Part shown: positions 22,190 through 33,224 of the stretch, in pieces | Numbering within the stretch: position 1 is the first letter of the stretch | How the letters are laid out: each line of letters begins with the position of its first letter | Source of the DNA: Chlamydomonas sphaeroides | Lineage: Eukaryota > Chlorophyta > Chlorophyceae > Chlamydomonadales > Chlamydomonadaceae | Length of the DNA: 64,000 bases | Reading direction: 5' to 3' | Assembly: GCA_001662425.1 (NCBI GenBank) | Contig: BDDC01000028.1 | Coordinates: forward strand, 90,527 to 154,526 | Position numbers and translations under genes: made by a program | Notes under the pieces: model-generated | The model's database searches: none | What the model was told of the DNA's origin: nothing | Seen by the model: only the letters and a program-made list of their open reading frames with translations

Positions 22190-23838
22190 AGCCTGGTATT
22201 GTTTAGTCGTCGCCTAGCAATTCCTTACGCACATTCCAGATATCGACAATCACGCGTGCCAAACCCGCCTGGTCTGCAACACTCATCACATCGCACATAG
22301 TGTCACCCGGGCTAGCACCCACGTTCCACAGCCGTGCTCTTATGCCCGCGTACGCCACACACTCCAGCAACACATGCCGCTCATCTTCAACTGCACCTGC
22401 AACCCCACACACCCGACACAGCCGCGCCTCCCGTACCCTGCCCGCCGGCCTGTTGACCTCCAGTCACGGTGCTGTGGTTGGGCGGTGGGTGGGTGGGGCA
22501 TCGGTGGGCCAGTGGCACTTTTGGAAGCTCCACCCTCACCAATTTTGCTGGTTTCCTTACATCTCGCGCTGGGCTATGCATATCTAGGACCGTCTTGCGA
22601 TAACCTATTCAACGGTGTGCGTTACTTTGAAAACTGCCGGTTTTGAGGTTTTACTGTGGGTATGCAGACCCCCCGCGCGGAAACCCCCAAAACCCAAAAT
22701 GCAGAAATTCCTTCAAGAGTGCTACTATGCCAGGGTTGTAGAGAGCTACCGAATTGTGGGGGCTAGGCCGGTGGCGGTTTTGAAGGAATTTCCGCATTTG
22801 AAGTTCTGGGGGTCAAAAGAAGGTTCAATTTGGTACACAGACCGGGCGCCTAGTGGTACCCGCGTGCCTCCAGTATCTGCACATCTTGACGCCCGGCGGC
22901 CGGCCGGCCGGGTCCGACACAAATAGACGCGGATCCACGCTCAAACGCGGGTGCCTCCAATCGTCCTCAAACCTAGCACATAGCATAGCCATCAGGTCCC
23001 CGATGCGCAGTTGCGCTTCTGCAATGACGCCCACCTACCTGGGCATCTACAGACGTACTCGGGTTGAGCCGAATAGCCAGATCTATCTGCAAGTGCTTGC
23101 ATATGCGGATGACCTGCGCCGCCCAGCCACTATCCTCCCGATCGCCAAGCCACAGCCGGATTTCCTCCCTGGACGTTTCATGATACACACTGCCCTTGTT
23201 CGCCGCCAGGGCATTCCAGAACCTGAAGATCTGCTCCGCCCAGTAAAATGTAGCGGAAGCTGCTCAAACTCCCTGTAAAGCAGCCTGTGCGGCGCCACCG
23301 CCACACCTGCCACCCAGCGCAGAAAGTCGCGCTGCAGCTGCACAATAGGGTCTTCCAACGCCACATCAAAGTAGCCTGAGCACAGGCCGCCCATCATAAT
23401 CCTATCGAGCACGCGAAGGATCACTGCCGGCCCCCACACTTGCACACCATACGATAGCACCGAACGCACCAAGCTGTTCCAGCACCTAACCACCACCGAG
23501 GGCGTCCGTATAGCGTTGGCATCGAGTCCCGTGGTCAGCGCATATTGTGCCCTCCGACCCGACGCCAGCAACTATACCGCGCACGACTCAAAGGGTGCTT
23601 CCGGCCCGTACAGGCCCAGGTATCGCGCCCTGTTCTTCCAAGGGATAGCCCGCACAACATGCACGCCATTCTCAACCGACGGCAGCCCCAGCGCCAGCTC
23701 GCCCTCACCCAGCGCGTAGTGGTCCTTGCGCACCGCCCTGGCCGGGTGGAAATACAACGTCTCGCACTCAACGCAGGCAAGCCGCGGCGGGCAGAGTCAC
23801 CAAGAGGGCATGACGTATGTTAACCCTCCCATTCAACA
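22190..23838 (-). mobile_element. Decayed LINE (reverse transcriptase and C-terminal Zn-binding tail)
   Basis: Minus-strand fragments in shifting frames are typical of the C-terminal half of a non-LTR retrotransposon polyprotein. They include YLGLYGPEAP (about 23590-23620) after a thumb-like stretch, a LVRSVLSYGVQVWGP block (about 23430-23475), DPRLFVSDP and KMCRYW (about 22870-22930), and a terminal RLCRVCG...ERHVLLEC zinc-knuckle-like tail ending in a stop at about 22203. Several frame changes show it is inactive. It separates the divergently transcribed mTERF and kinase genes. A hairpin insert interrupts it at about 22630-22850. Confidence 0.75.
22698..22798. repeat. Inverted repeat (20-bp arms) inside the decayed LINE
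   Basis: Arms 22698-22717 and 22779-22798 match as reverse complements at 18 of 20 positions (core GAAATTCCTTCAA). The LINE reading breaks off near 22850 and resumes near 22600, so this AT-richer block looks like a separate small insertion, possibly MITE-like. No transposase is present. Confidence 0.6.
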
Positions 23839-23901
23839 AGCATAACAAGCAAGTTATCAGCAGCAAGGCACCCGTGTCCCTCTGCCCTAGCTGGGCGTGG
23901 C

Positions 23902-23911
23902 NNNNNNNNNN
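23902..23911. other. Assembly gap (10 N) followed by a (TTACCC)n tract
   Basis: Ten N are followed by six TTACCC hexamers at 23912-23947. The repeat probably broke the assembly. Anything lost here would include the kinase 5' end. Confidence 0.95.
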
Positions 23912-23998
23912 TTACCCTTACCCTTACCCTTACCCTTACCCTTACCCTGCGCCACGCAGCAATGGCAGCTGCCGATCTCCGGATCGCCCAAGCCCGGC

Positions 23999-25482
23999 AT
24001 GGCCAGCCCAGCCACCAGCAACGGCGCCAACGCCCTGGGGCCCACGCCGCTCTCAGCAGCCCTCCTGGCGTCGCAGGTCGGCGGCAGCGGCGCCGCGGCG
24101 AGCAGCGCTGCGGACGCACCGCGCTTCAGCTCGGGGATACCGGTACTGCCCAGGCCCAACGGGAACACGGGCTCATCCCGGTCTGACGCGGCGTCGTCGG
24201 CCGCAGCGTCGTCGGCCGCAGCGCCACCGCCGAAGTCGGGGCCAGCGGTGGCGCCGGGCTTGAGCTCCGGCACGGGCGGCACCAAGAGGTCTGGCGGCGG
24301 CGCGTCCGCAGGCAGCGCGGACGGCGGCGCTGGCCCACTGCCGGCGGCAGCGTCGGCCCGTACGGCGTCTGTGGGCTCGTCTGGGGCTGCGGCGGCGCCG
24401 GCGGCCAGTGCCGGCCACAGCAGCGAAGCGCCGCCGGCCGGCGGTGTCGCCGCCTCAAGCGGCGGAATTGCAGTCGGCGCTCCGCCGCATGGGGCGTCGC
24501 CGCCGCTGTATTCGTCCGCAGCGGCCGCCTACCTCGCGGCCAGCGCCGCCGGGGCTTGGCCGCCCGGTGCGGCGGCGGCGGCGCAAGGGGCTACTGACGG
24601 CGAGGGCGAGGCTGCCGCGGTGGAGCTGCTGCTGGGCCGGGACGTGCTGGTCGACATTGACGACCCCAGCACCTACCTTGGGCACGGTGGGTCGTGCGGC
24701 GGTTGCGGCGAACCTCGAGCGTCCCCTGCTCACGCGCCCGCAGGCTGCGCGGCTGCCGCCTGCGCATCCCCACGCCGCTCCCTTCACCTTCGGCGCATCC
24801 CCGCACTGCCCCCGGGCCGGCCCCCGGCCGCCCGGCCTCCTCTCGCTCCCCGCCCGCCCTGCGCGCTCCCGCGCATGCTCCAGGCGCCTCACGGCATCCC
24901 GGTCAGGCCTCCTGCCGCCCGCGTGGCACGAGCCCGCTGGGTGCTCGTGCCAACCCTCTGCTCCCGCGCTCCCATCCCCCCGCATGCCTCGCCACGTGCC
25001 CGCCCGCCCCCAGGCACCTCGGGCGTAGTGCGCCGCGGCCTGCTGCGCGAGCCCGACGGCGGCTGGCGTCCCGTGGCCGTCAAGCTGCTCAACCGGCCCA
25101 GCGACCAGGCGGTCGAGGGCTACCGGCGCCACCTCAAGACGCTGCTGCAGGTGGGAGCTGTACGGGAGTGGCAGCATGGAAGCCAGGCAGCAGAGCACCG
25201 ACCGTCCGCTAGGGTGGAAACGGGATTGCGTCCGGTGTGCGGATGCGCTGCGCCCAGCCGCGCTGGCTGGCTGGCTGGCTGGGGCCCAGCGCCCGGGGCT
25301 GAACATCGGTCCGTGCGCGCATCGGTCGTGCGGAACCAGCGACACTCCACGGGGCCGCCTCCCCGCCTCCCGCGACGTGTGGCCTCTTGCCTCCTCACGG
25401 CTCCCTGGCCGCAGGAGATGACCATCCTGGGCTCGCTGCGCCACCCCAACGTGAGTTGCGCGGGCCGCCTGATGCGTGGGCC

Positions 25483-25516
<34 letters not shown>

Positions 25517-28500
25517 TTCATGTTCGCTGCGCGCAGGGGGCTGACGGCCGAGCCACCATACGCTGCACTGCATCCTGGCTCCCCCTCCCTCTCCGCCTCC
25601 CTGTTCCCGCCCTCCAGGTGGTGCGGCTGCTGGGCGGCTCCGTGTCGCTGGCCTCGGGCGCCTCCTTCCTGGTGGAGGAGCTGTGCGGCATGCCGCTCAG
25701 CTCGGCCATCTACGACGGTGAGGCCTCGACGCTGCAGCATGCCGCGTTCAGCTGCTTGTGGTCGCCTCATCTGCCACGCCCGACTCCTGCGTGTGGCTGC
25801 TCAGTGCGCCGCGCTCGGCCGCTATGGCTTGGCGCTCCCTACGGGCCCGGTGCGCTGAGCTGGCCACAGCATGTCCGTGCCTGCGACGTCTATGCCGTCC
25901 ATGCTGATGCTCGCAGGTGCCTGCACGTCTAGCAAGACTTTGACTTATCTTCGTGCCCGCCCCTGCCCCATCCTGCCACCGCAGAGGAGGCGCCATACAG
26001 CCTCCGCCTGGTGCTGCGCTGGTGCCTCGACATCGCGCGAGGACTGCACTACTTGCATCCAAAGTGAGTTGCATGCTCCACAATCGACGCGCGGGCACGG
26101 GCTGATGTTACCCGCGGGCTGCCTCGATTTCGACTAATGCGCCCGAGTGAGCGTCTATTGAATGTTATGCATATCCCAAGTGCAGCGCAGGTCCTCGTGC
26201 GAGTGGTTCCTGCGTCCTGCTTTCACCCGCTCATGCTCTGCCTGCCCCGGTTGTCCCCGCATCCCCTCAACGCAGCATCATGCATCGCGACCTCAAGCCC
26301 TCCAACGTACTACTCGACTACAACGGCACTGCCAAAATAAGGTGCGGCAGCTGCGCAGGGTACTGCCAAATCAATGATATGGTACCTGCGCATCGGCCTC
26401 TGCTGCGGCAGCTGCACACGGCAGCGGCAGTGTCCCTGTGTAAGAGCCAAGGGCGACGCCCTCTGTGGGTCACCGGCAGCTGCGACCTCACTCGGAGGCG
26501 CGTCTCTCCTTGGCGCATCGCGCCATCCGCGCTCATCGCGCACCTGTGTGCACGCTGATCCTCTGCCCGCTGCCGCCCTCGCGCCGCCCCTGACGCCTTT
26601 GCCGCCAACCGCCGACAGCGACTTCGGACTGGCCAGGTGCGCTGTGCCCAGGCACACGTACGCGACTGGCACCAGCTTCGCGCCAGAGTCGCCAGTGCCG
26701 CGCGCAGCCGTGTGCTTGCAGTTGGGCGGTCGCAGCGCCGCCCTGTTGGGCGCTCTGCCGCAGGCACCGCCGCCTGCAGGCTCGCACCCGCTCAGTGCAC
26801 GGGCCTCGAGGCATGGCCTGCAGCAGCACCGTGCGGCCGTACAGCTCCCGAGACCGTACAGCTGCCGGTGCCTCACCCAGACGCACCCTCGCACCCTGCC
26901 TGCCCGCCTGCCTCCAGGTTCAAGGTGCACACGACGCTGGTCACTCGGGACGCGGAGGTCGGGACTACCTGCTACATGGCGCCAGAGGTGCGGCCGGCCC
27001 CACCAGCAGGCTGCCAACAGGGCCACCGCAGCTTGGCGGCGCGGCAGCCAAGCAGTAACCATGCATAGCGACCCCCGACGCTATCTTGGTGCGCTGGCCT
27101 GTGACCCGCATGGTGCGCGTACCGTGCTGCCCCCCGCAGTGCTTTGTGTCGAGCGACTTCAAGGTCACGGCCGCCTGCGACGTGTACAGGTGCGCGGCGA
27201 GGGCCGTGGGGCTGCGGCTGAGGCGTGGGGCCGCACTGCTAGACACCGCCGCACGGCCCCAGACGTGCAAGGCTCGTTCGTCAGTCCCCCCGTACAAGCC
27301 CGGCTTGCACCGCGGCTGCCGAAGGAGAGGTCGCATTTGCACGAACCGCATAATCTTTCTGCGCCCTGCGCCCCCTCCTCGCCGACCGCAGCCTTGGCGT
27401 CATGATCAACGAGGTGAGTAGGCGGCAGGGGAGGCAGCGAGGAAGCATGCGGTCGAGGAGGCGGAAAGCGAGAGGGAATGCGGCCAAGGACCGAGGCAGA
27501 GGGAGGGAGAAGGGATGCGGTCGGGTAGGGGAGCAGCTGGGCCGCCGGGCTTGCGCGACGGGGCAGGTGCAGCTGGTGCGGGGCAGCTCGGCATCGTCTG
27601 CCGTGTGGCCGTGTGGTCTTCTCGGGGCCTATTGACGCGACGCGGCCTGTTGGCTCGCCCGCCCCGCCCGCCTGCTGTTGGCTCGCCCACCCCGCCCGCC
27701 CGCTGCGCGCAGCTCTGCACCCGGCAGCGGCCCTGGACCGGCGTGCGCACAGCTGTCGTCGGCTTCAAAGTAAGCGCCGGCTGCGTTGGCCATCGCTGGC
27801 GCCCTCTAGTCGGCGGCAGCCGAGGGTGCAACAGCCCCGCGTGCGGGCCGCCCGCCCGGGGTGCTCCCTTCTACACCCAACCCTCTTGCATCTGGAGTTG
27901 TGCTTCTATGTGACACGCCGCAGCTACAATATGCATTGGATCAGGTGATCCCACGTGCGACTCCACATCCCCCACGTGTCCTTCATCATGACCCCCCAGG
28001 TGGCGGTCGTCGGCGACCGCCCGCGGCTGCCGGAGGCGGGCGACCCGCTGTGCCCCCCGCCCCTGCGGCGGCTAATCCAGGTGCGCCGGCTGCGGCCGTC
28101 ACGTCAGCCCGGCAGCGGTCGCGTCGGCCCCATCACGGGCAGGGCGCATTGGGGTGGCCGTGTGGCACCCATGGTGCCCTGGGCACGGAAGCAGCGGCGG
28201 GCCTGGGCACCGCCGCTGCACAGCTGGTCCATTAGCCGGAGCGCGCAGGGCGGCCACGGGGCCGGGGTGCATGGGGCACCCATCAGCTCGTCAGCCGCTC
28301 GCGCTGCCAGCGTCCGGCCGGCGCTCCATGCGAGGCCGTGCCCGGCCGCCCGCCTGGGCCCTTCAACGCAGCGGCCCGCTTCCGTGACGTCTCGTGCCTG
28401 TACGATTGACGCTGCCCATGTGACCCTGACCCTCAGGACTGCTGGGCTCAGCAGCCCGAGGAGCGGCCCAGCAGCGGGGCAGTGCTGGCGCGGCTCGAGG

Positions 28501-28658
28501 CCCTGGCGGCGGAGCTAGACGCTGCGCAGGCGGAGGGCCGGGAGCCGGACTGGGGCGAGGGGCCGGCGCCGCAGCCAGACGCGCCGGCCGGAGATGGGCC
28601 TGGCGCGGGCGCTGCGCTGGAGCCGGAGCCCGGCATGCCGACGGCAGGGTCGGCGTAG
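23999..28658 (+). CDS. Ser/Thr protein kinase, TKL (Raf/MAPKKK-like) type
   Basis: The reading is phase-consistent over 13 exons: (23999)-24686, 25014-25150, 25415-25450, 25618-25717, 25985-26063, 26276-26341, 26619-26636, 26918-26987, 27140-27189, 27392-27413, 27713-27769, 28000-28080 and 28437-28658, about 541 residues. The first 215 residues are Ala/Ser/Pro/Gly-rich and disordered. The kinase domain follows with Gly loop LGHGTSGVV (spliced), VAVKLL Lys, HRDLKPSNVLLD catalytic loop, SDFGLAR, GTTCYMAPE, DVYSLGVMINE and a final CWAQQPEERPS. All catalytic residues are present, so it is probably active. An acidic Pro/Ala tail follows. The start is uncertain: ATG at 23999 is the first in-frame Met after the N gap, and upstream exons may be missing. 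The partner pathway is unknown. Confidence 0.88.
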
Positions 28659-31020
28659 GGCTCAGCGGCTGCGGATGTGGTTTGCACTTTGGTGTTAACT
28701 CGCCGGCTGTGGAGTGGGCGGCCGCTGGGCAACCTTCTGGGTAGCTATAAAGCCTCCTTGGAAGGTTGAAGCGTCCTCGTGCCGACCGCCAGGCCGCTCG
28801 CGCCCGTGTGGGGTTAAAATCTCGGTGGGCGCGCGTGGCGCGCGGCTGCGGCAGTCCTGCCGCTTGTGTGTGGGGGCGGCATTGGCTGCGGTGCGAGGTC
28901 GCCGCATTGGGGCTGACAAATGATTGGCAGAAGGTGCCAGCGCCGGCCACGTGGGCAGAGCAGCACTGGGTGCCAGTGGGGGGCTGTGGCACCCTCGGCT
29001 GCCGGGTATTGGGGCACTGGACCTTGCTCGGGCACCCACTGCCGCACAACGGTATGTATTAGAAGGTTAGAGGTCCGGCGGGGCGGACGGCGGCTGTTGC
29101 GCACTGGGGCGGTGTGTCTCGGCCATTCTCTCCAATCTGGGGGGCCCTGCTGCGCTGCGCCCGCCGCTTCCCCGGTTGCGAGCTGCGGTCTATGGTGTCG
29201 TGCGGCGCCGCTGCACGTGTGATGTGGCGGCGGGCCGCCGCGGGGCGGCTTGCTGGCGCTGGTCTGCACCGCGGGAAGCAGGCGGACCACCTTTCAGGGA
29301 CCATGCGGTGCCGGGCCCTTCATCGGCAGCGGCTGAAGGGCGTGCGGCGGTGGCCCAGTTGCGGCAGCGCGCCAATAAACGTGAGGCTGGGTTTCATGAA
29401 CCGAAATAGACATGGCCAGAGCGCCCGCATCATGCAGAGGCTGCATGCCCGGCGGCTGCCGGCGTTGTCTGTTGCATGGGTTACAGGTGGGCGTGTGGCC
29501 GTTGCATGGGCCATGGTGATGGGCCGGCGACGGTCGGAGGCGTGGGGTGTGAGGCGGCGTGGCAGCTGGCGCGCGGCAAACCCCGCCTAGCAACCCGCCC
29601 CGCCCCGAGTCGTGGCCGTAGATGGATTGGTGGGGTTGGCGGCAAGGGGATGGTGCGTGCATCGCTGGGGGTATGGACCGCGCCGGTGGTGCTGCGGCCG
29701 CCGAGGCTGCCGCATGGGCCGGCGGTGTCGCCGGTTCCGAACGAGCAGCGCGCGCCCGGCTCGGCGCGTGGACGAATATGATACGTATGCTTGATGTTCA
29801 AAGAGACAAGGGTAGACCCCATCCTGCATGCATGGGATAAGGGGCGTTGAAGGGGCGTGGCCCGCATCTCGTCCACGGTCTGGGATCTCCGGCCGCCCCA
29901 GCCGATCGGGCTACCGCATCCCTACTGCAACACTATCGACGCTCGCCATGCGTCGCGCCGTGTATTTCTGAGACGCGACCCCTGGTCCCTTGACCCGGAC
30001 GTGGCCGGCGCTCTGGGAGCGGCGTGGCGTACTGAGTGGCGCGTCCTCGCCCTTTCCCTCTACGACGAGCGTCATCGTCCGGCGCAGCAGGTGGCCATGT
30101 GAGTCGGGTGGGGTGGGCATGAGCGACACTGGAGGATGAGGTAAGGGAGAGGTGACTCCCGCTGCCGCTGTCGTCCCGTGAGTGAAGGGGAGAAATCAGA
30201 CGCCAAGCAAACTTCATGTCCATAGACAATGCTTGGGCAGCGACGTCCTTTGCAACGATTGCAGCGCGCGTCGCCGGGCTGCACACTAGAGTGGTCTGCA
30301 TTATACACCCAGTCGCGCGGCTGCGCACCTTGGTGCGTGCGGAACTCATGGTCCAGGGTAGTTGCAACTGGGCAACGTTATGCAAAAAGCGCGTTTTGGA
30401 GTGATGGCAGAAAAAGCGAGTTCGTTGTAACTCGGAATTGTTCGACCGTTGCCCCTTAGGCTCCCCTTAGGATGGGAATTGTTCCCGGAGTTATATCGCT
30501 TTCTACAGCGCTGTGCCTACCTGCCTCTCGCCGTGAAACCGGCCTGCGGCTCGTCGCTACACGATCACAGCACACGGGTAGGCACGCTCGAGGTCGTTAT
30601 GCGCCCGTCCAGATGTGACCCCTGCTCACGTCCGTGTTTGCACCAGCCCTTCGTGTGGCTTGCGTTGCGGTGCTCCCTCTAGTCCCGGGTGTATTCGTAA
30701 TAATCAACATATGCCCGACACACGACACCCTGGGGGATTGGCATATTAGCCGTGCGACAGGCAGGCAGGGATGCGGCCGAGAGCGGTGCGCCGGTACGGG
30801 AGCGAAGCCCAAACGCCACCATAAGCAGGCTTGACATCCCGGCCCGTCCCAACCGGGTGTGTGTGTGCAAGCTCTCATGTCTCTAGCTCTCATACGCAGC
30901 GGCATACGCTGCAACAGGGCCTAGAATTGCCTCAGCGTGCACGCCTTTGTCCACAGAAGCGCAAGTACGCGAAGGAAGCAGGGCGAAGGAAGTAGGGTAT
31001 CCGGCACGTGAGCGTGGAGA
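28659..31020. other. Spacer with repeat fragments, no recognised gene
   Basis: No spliced gene is supported. Bases 29950-30030 (+) carry a fragment (RDPWSLDPDVAGA in frame from about 29977) that recurs in diverged form on the minus strand at 55030-55110, so it is a dispersed repeat. Bases 30160-30495 are related to the 5' flank of PTB-A (see separate entry). Confidence 0.4.
30160..30495 (+). repeat. Diverged copy of the PTB-A 5' flank
   Basis: Bases 30411-30495 align with 34503-34587 (shared CTCGGAATTGTTCGACCGTT and GGATGGGAATTGT). Weaker matches extend upstream (ATAGACA..GCTTGGGCA; CTCATGGTCCAGG versus CTCGTGGTCCAGG). This copy has an extra CCCCTTAGG unit. It lies about 2.2 kb before the PTB relic exons and is probably the relic's former promoter/5' leader. 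Confidence 0.7.
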
Positions 31021-31079
31021 TCAGAGCTGCATACGGCACGAGGCGGCCCGCGAAGTCTGTGATGACTGCGGCCTGGATG

Positions 31080-31680
31080 CGTGCCAGCACCTGGAATGGC
31101 AACGCAGCGACCCCCCGGCCTCCCGACGCTCTGGGAACCACCGGCCTCCCGGCGCCCCGGGTTTCAGTTCAAACTTCTTCTTCAGCTTAGAGACAGCCGG
31201 ACCACATCTCAGGCTGGCCGCCGGCACATCCTCGGCGCCTGGACTACCACCCACAGCGCCTGAGACTTAACCACACCGGCATGCCCCGACAAGACGTCCA
31301 GCAGCGCGCCAGCGATGGGGCAGTCCCAGAAGTGGTGAAATCCTGCGGGATAGCGGCCGGCATGACGCCACACGGGCAGTGCAACGGGCGGCCGCGAGCA
31401 GTCGCCGCCTTGTGCGTGCCGCAGCCCGGCAAGGCCCCGACGCCAGCCGCCAGCATGGCTCCTCGTGCCGATCCTCTTTTGATCCTCCCACTTCAGGCGC
31501 CAATGCGGCCGCAGGGCATACCGGGCCACCGGAAGAGGTACAGGCACGGGTCGACGGCCGGGAGGGCCGCTGCAGGGGCCGGGGCCGGGGCCATAGAAGG
31601 AGAGGCAGCAGCAGGGGGTCGAGTCGTATAGCTGCCTGAAGGGGCGAGCCAACGCACCGGCGCACGACCGCACGCCAGCG
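31080..31680 (-). mobile_element. LINE C-terminal remnant, frame-broken
   Basis: On the minus strand, frames around 31270-31440 read a Cys/His-rich tail ending in HHFWDCPIAGALLDVL, the pattern at the end of many green-algal LINE polyproteins. Neighbouring frames continue the similarity with shifts. Only the tail is left, so it is inactive. Confidence 0.55.
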
Positions 31681-31699
31681 AGCCAGACAGCCCAGCTGC

Positions 31700-32640
31700 G
31701 TCCTGGCTCGCACCTTCATGCAGGACGTCCCGCACCATTGTCGAACGTCTTATGCTTGTATGTTCTACTGTTGCGACGTGGCGCGCCGCGCTGGTACGTT
31801 CTTGCGTGTACGAAATAAGATGCGGATCCATTTCGTACATCATGGACGGGGGTTGCGGAAATGTTGCTGCCTCTCATCAGCTGTGCAGTCGACGTCCTGG
31901 TACGCACACTACTGGCCTGGCAGGCTCGAGTTGCATCACCCAATGTACAGCAGTTTTCAGGGCACAGAAAATGATGCAACCGCGCACCAGCACTCCTTCA
32001 ACCGTTGCGCAGGCATGTTCATTCGTCCCAGTTACTGACACGGGTACCGAGCAAGTCGCATGCCGACGGCGGCACGACAGCCAGACAGCCCAGCTGTGCC
32101 CTGACACGCACCTGTGCGACAGAAAGTGCTTGACACTGCCAAACGTGTCGCGCTGACAACTACCAGGCCTCCATTGCATTGCAGTCGCAACGTCGTGTGT
32201 CACGGACGCTTGCGGATATCCATTGCGGCAAGTGTTGCTACCCGTCAGCGGTGCAATATGTGTCCTCGCTGTGTACATGAGTCGCATGTTCGCGACTTAT
32301 GTATCCTGCATCTTCCAAATCAAGTTCTCACCACTTCGGCCGCAACTTCTCCGAGACGCTAGGATCGCGCATACCTGCTGACCAGATTATCTTATTAAGC
32401 TCTGCAGGGTTGGCTGGGGAGTGCGTCAATTGTTCCGTCTCCCGTGCGCGCGACCGTGAACGCATGTATGGCAGCAACAGCTGACAACGAGCCGTCCGTT
32501 GTGTCCCCAGCACCTAAAGAATGAAGATGTGTTTGGTCGCACCGACGCTGCGATGGTGCTGTGGCCAACTGCGGCGTGTGCGCATGGATGGGTTGGTCGG
32601 TGGCGGCGTCGGCGGGTCGCTATCTGAGCGCATCCGCCCT
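31700..32640. other. Spacer without recognised gene
   Basis: Short random ORFs only. A GGATATCC octamer at about 32214, matching the P1BS consensus GNATATNC, lies about 440 bp before the first relic exon of the phosphate-transporter pseudogene; its relevance is unproven. Confidence 0.35.
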
Positions 32641-32656
32641 TTAACCGGCAGTGCAG

Positions 32657-33224
32657 TGGCTGGCCATCGACAGCTTCCTGGTATCTATCACGGTGGCCGC
32701 CGGCATCAGCGCTAACGACGGTGCGCAGGGTTGCGGCTTGTGGTGCCAGGGGAGATGTGTCCAGCAGCAGCCCAGCACATGCACGGCAGCCTGAGGCTTG
32801 CTCCCTTGCCCCCATCCCTCCACCAGCAAGTCGCCTTCTCATTCGGCACGTCCGTGGGCGCCAAGAGCATCACCTTCAAGCATGCCTGCGTCGTCGCTCG
32901 CCAACATCTTCGAGTTCACTCGCCGGCGCCATCGGCCTGGGCACCGAGTCCTGAGTCCAACGCCGGCCCCATCGCGCGTCAAGCCGCCTTCCAGTCCGAG
33001 CCTGAGATCTTCATGTGAGCCGCAACCCCCTCACCCCACGCACCCCGACGATGCGAGCTTGGGGTTGTATGCCGAGTTGAACTAAACCGAAGTCAACAGA
33101 CCAGGACCCCTACCAGGGCTTCCGAACGCTTGCTGTACCTTCTCGAGCCCGACCCCATTCCCCGTGCCTTACGCCCTTCCGCCTGGTCGCTGCACTGCGC
33201 AGGTACAGCACGATGAGCGCCCTG
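32657..33224 (+). pseudogene. Phosphate-transporter (PTB) relic, exons 2-4 only
   Basis: Three blocks match PTB exons 2, 3 and 4 with splice signals kept: 32657-32720 (64 nt, exactly the length of intact exon 2; WLAIDSFLVSITVAAGISAND), 32831-33014 (184 nt against 178; FGTSVGAKSIT...QSEPEIF) and 33203-33224 (22 nt, exactly exon 4; YSTMSAL). The middle block shifts frame after the HACVVA codons and only returns to frame near GPIARQAAF, destroying a conserved membrane helix. Exon 1 and exons 5-13 are absent. It lies in the same orientation as the intact array and about 1.7 kb upstream of it, so it is a dead end-member of the tandem cluster. Confidence 0.85.

Noticed and set aside
23912..23947. 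TTACCC repeats as an internal telomere
   Set aside because: The reverse complement is GGGTAA, not GGGTTA, and the Chlamydomonas telomere unit is TTTTAGGG. It is a simple hexanucleotide repeat next to an assembly gap.
24455..25573. 372-codon minus-strand ORF across the kinase
   Set aside because: It is antisense to well-supported kinase exons and introns, with the skewed composition of a shadow frame.
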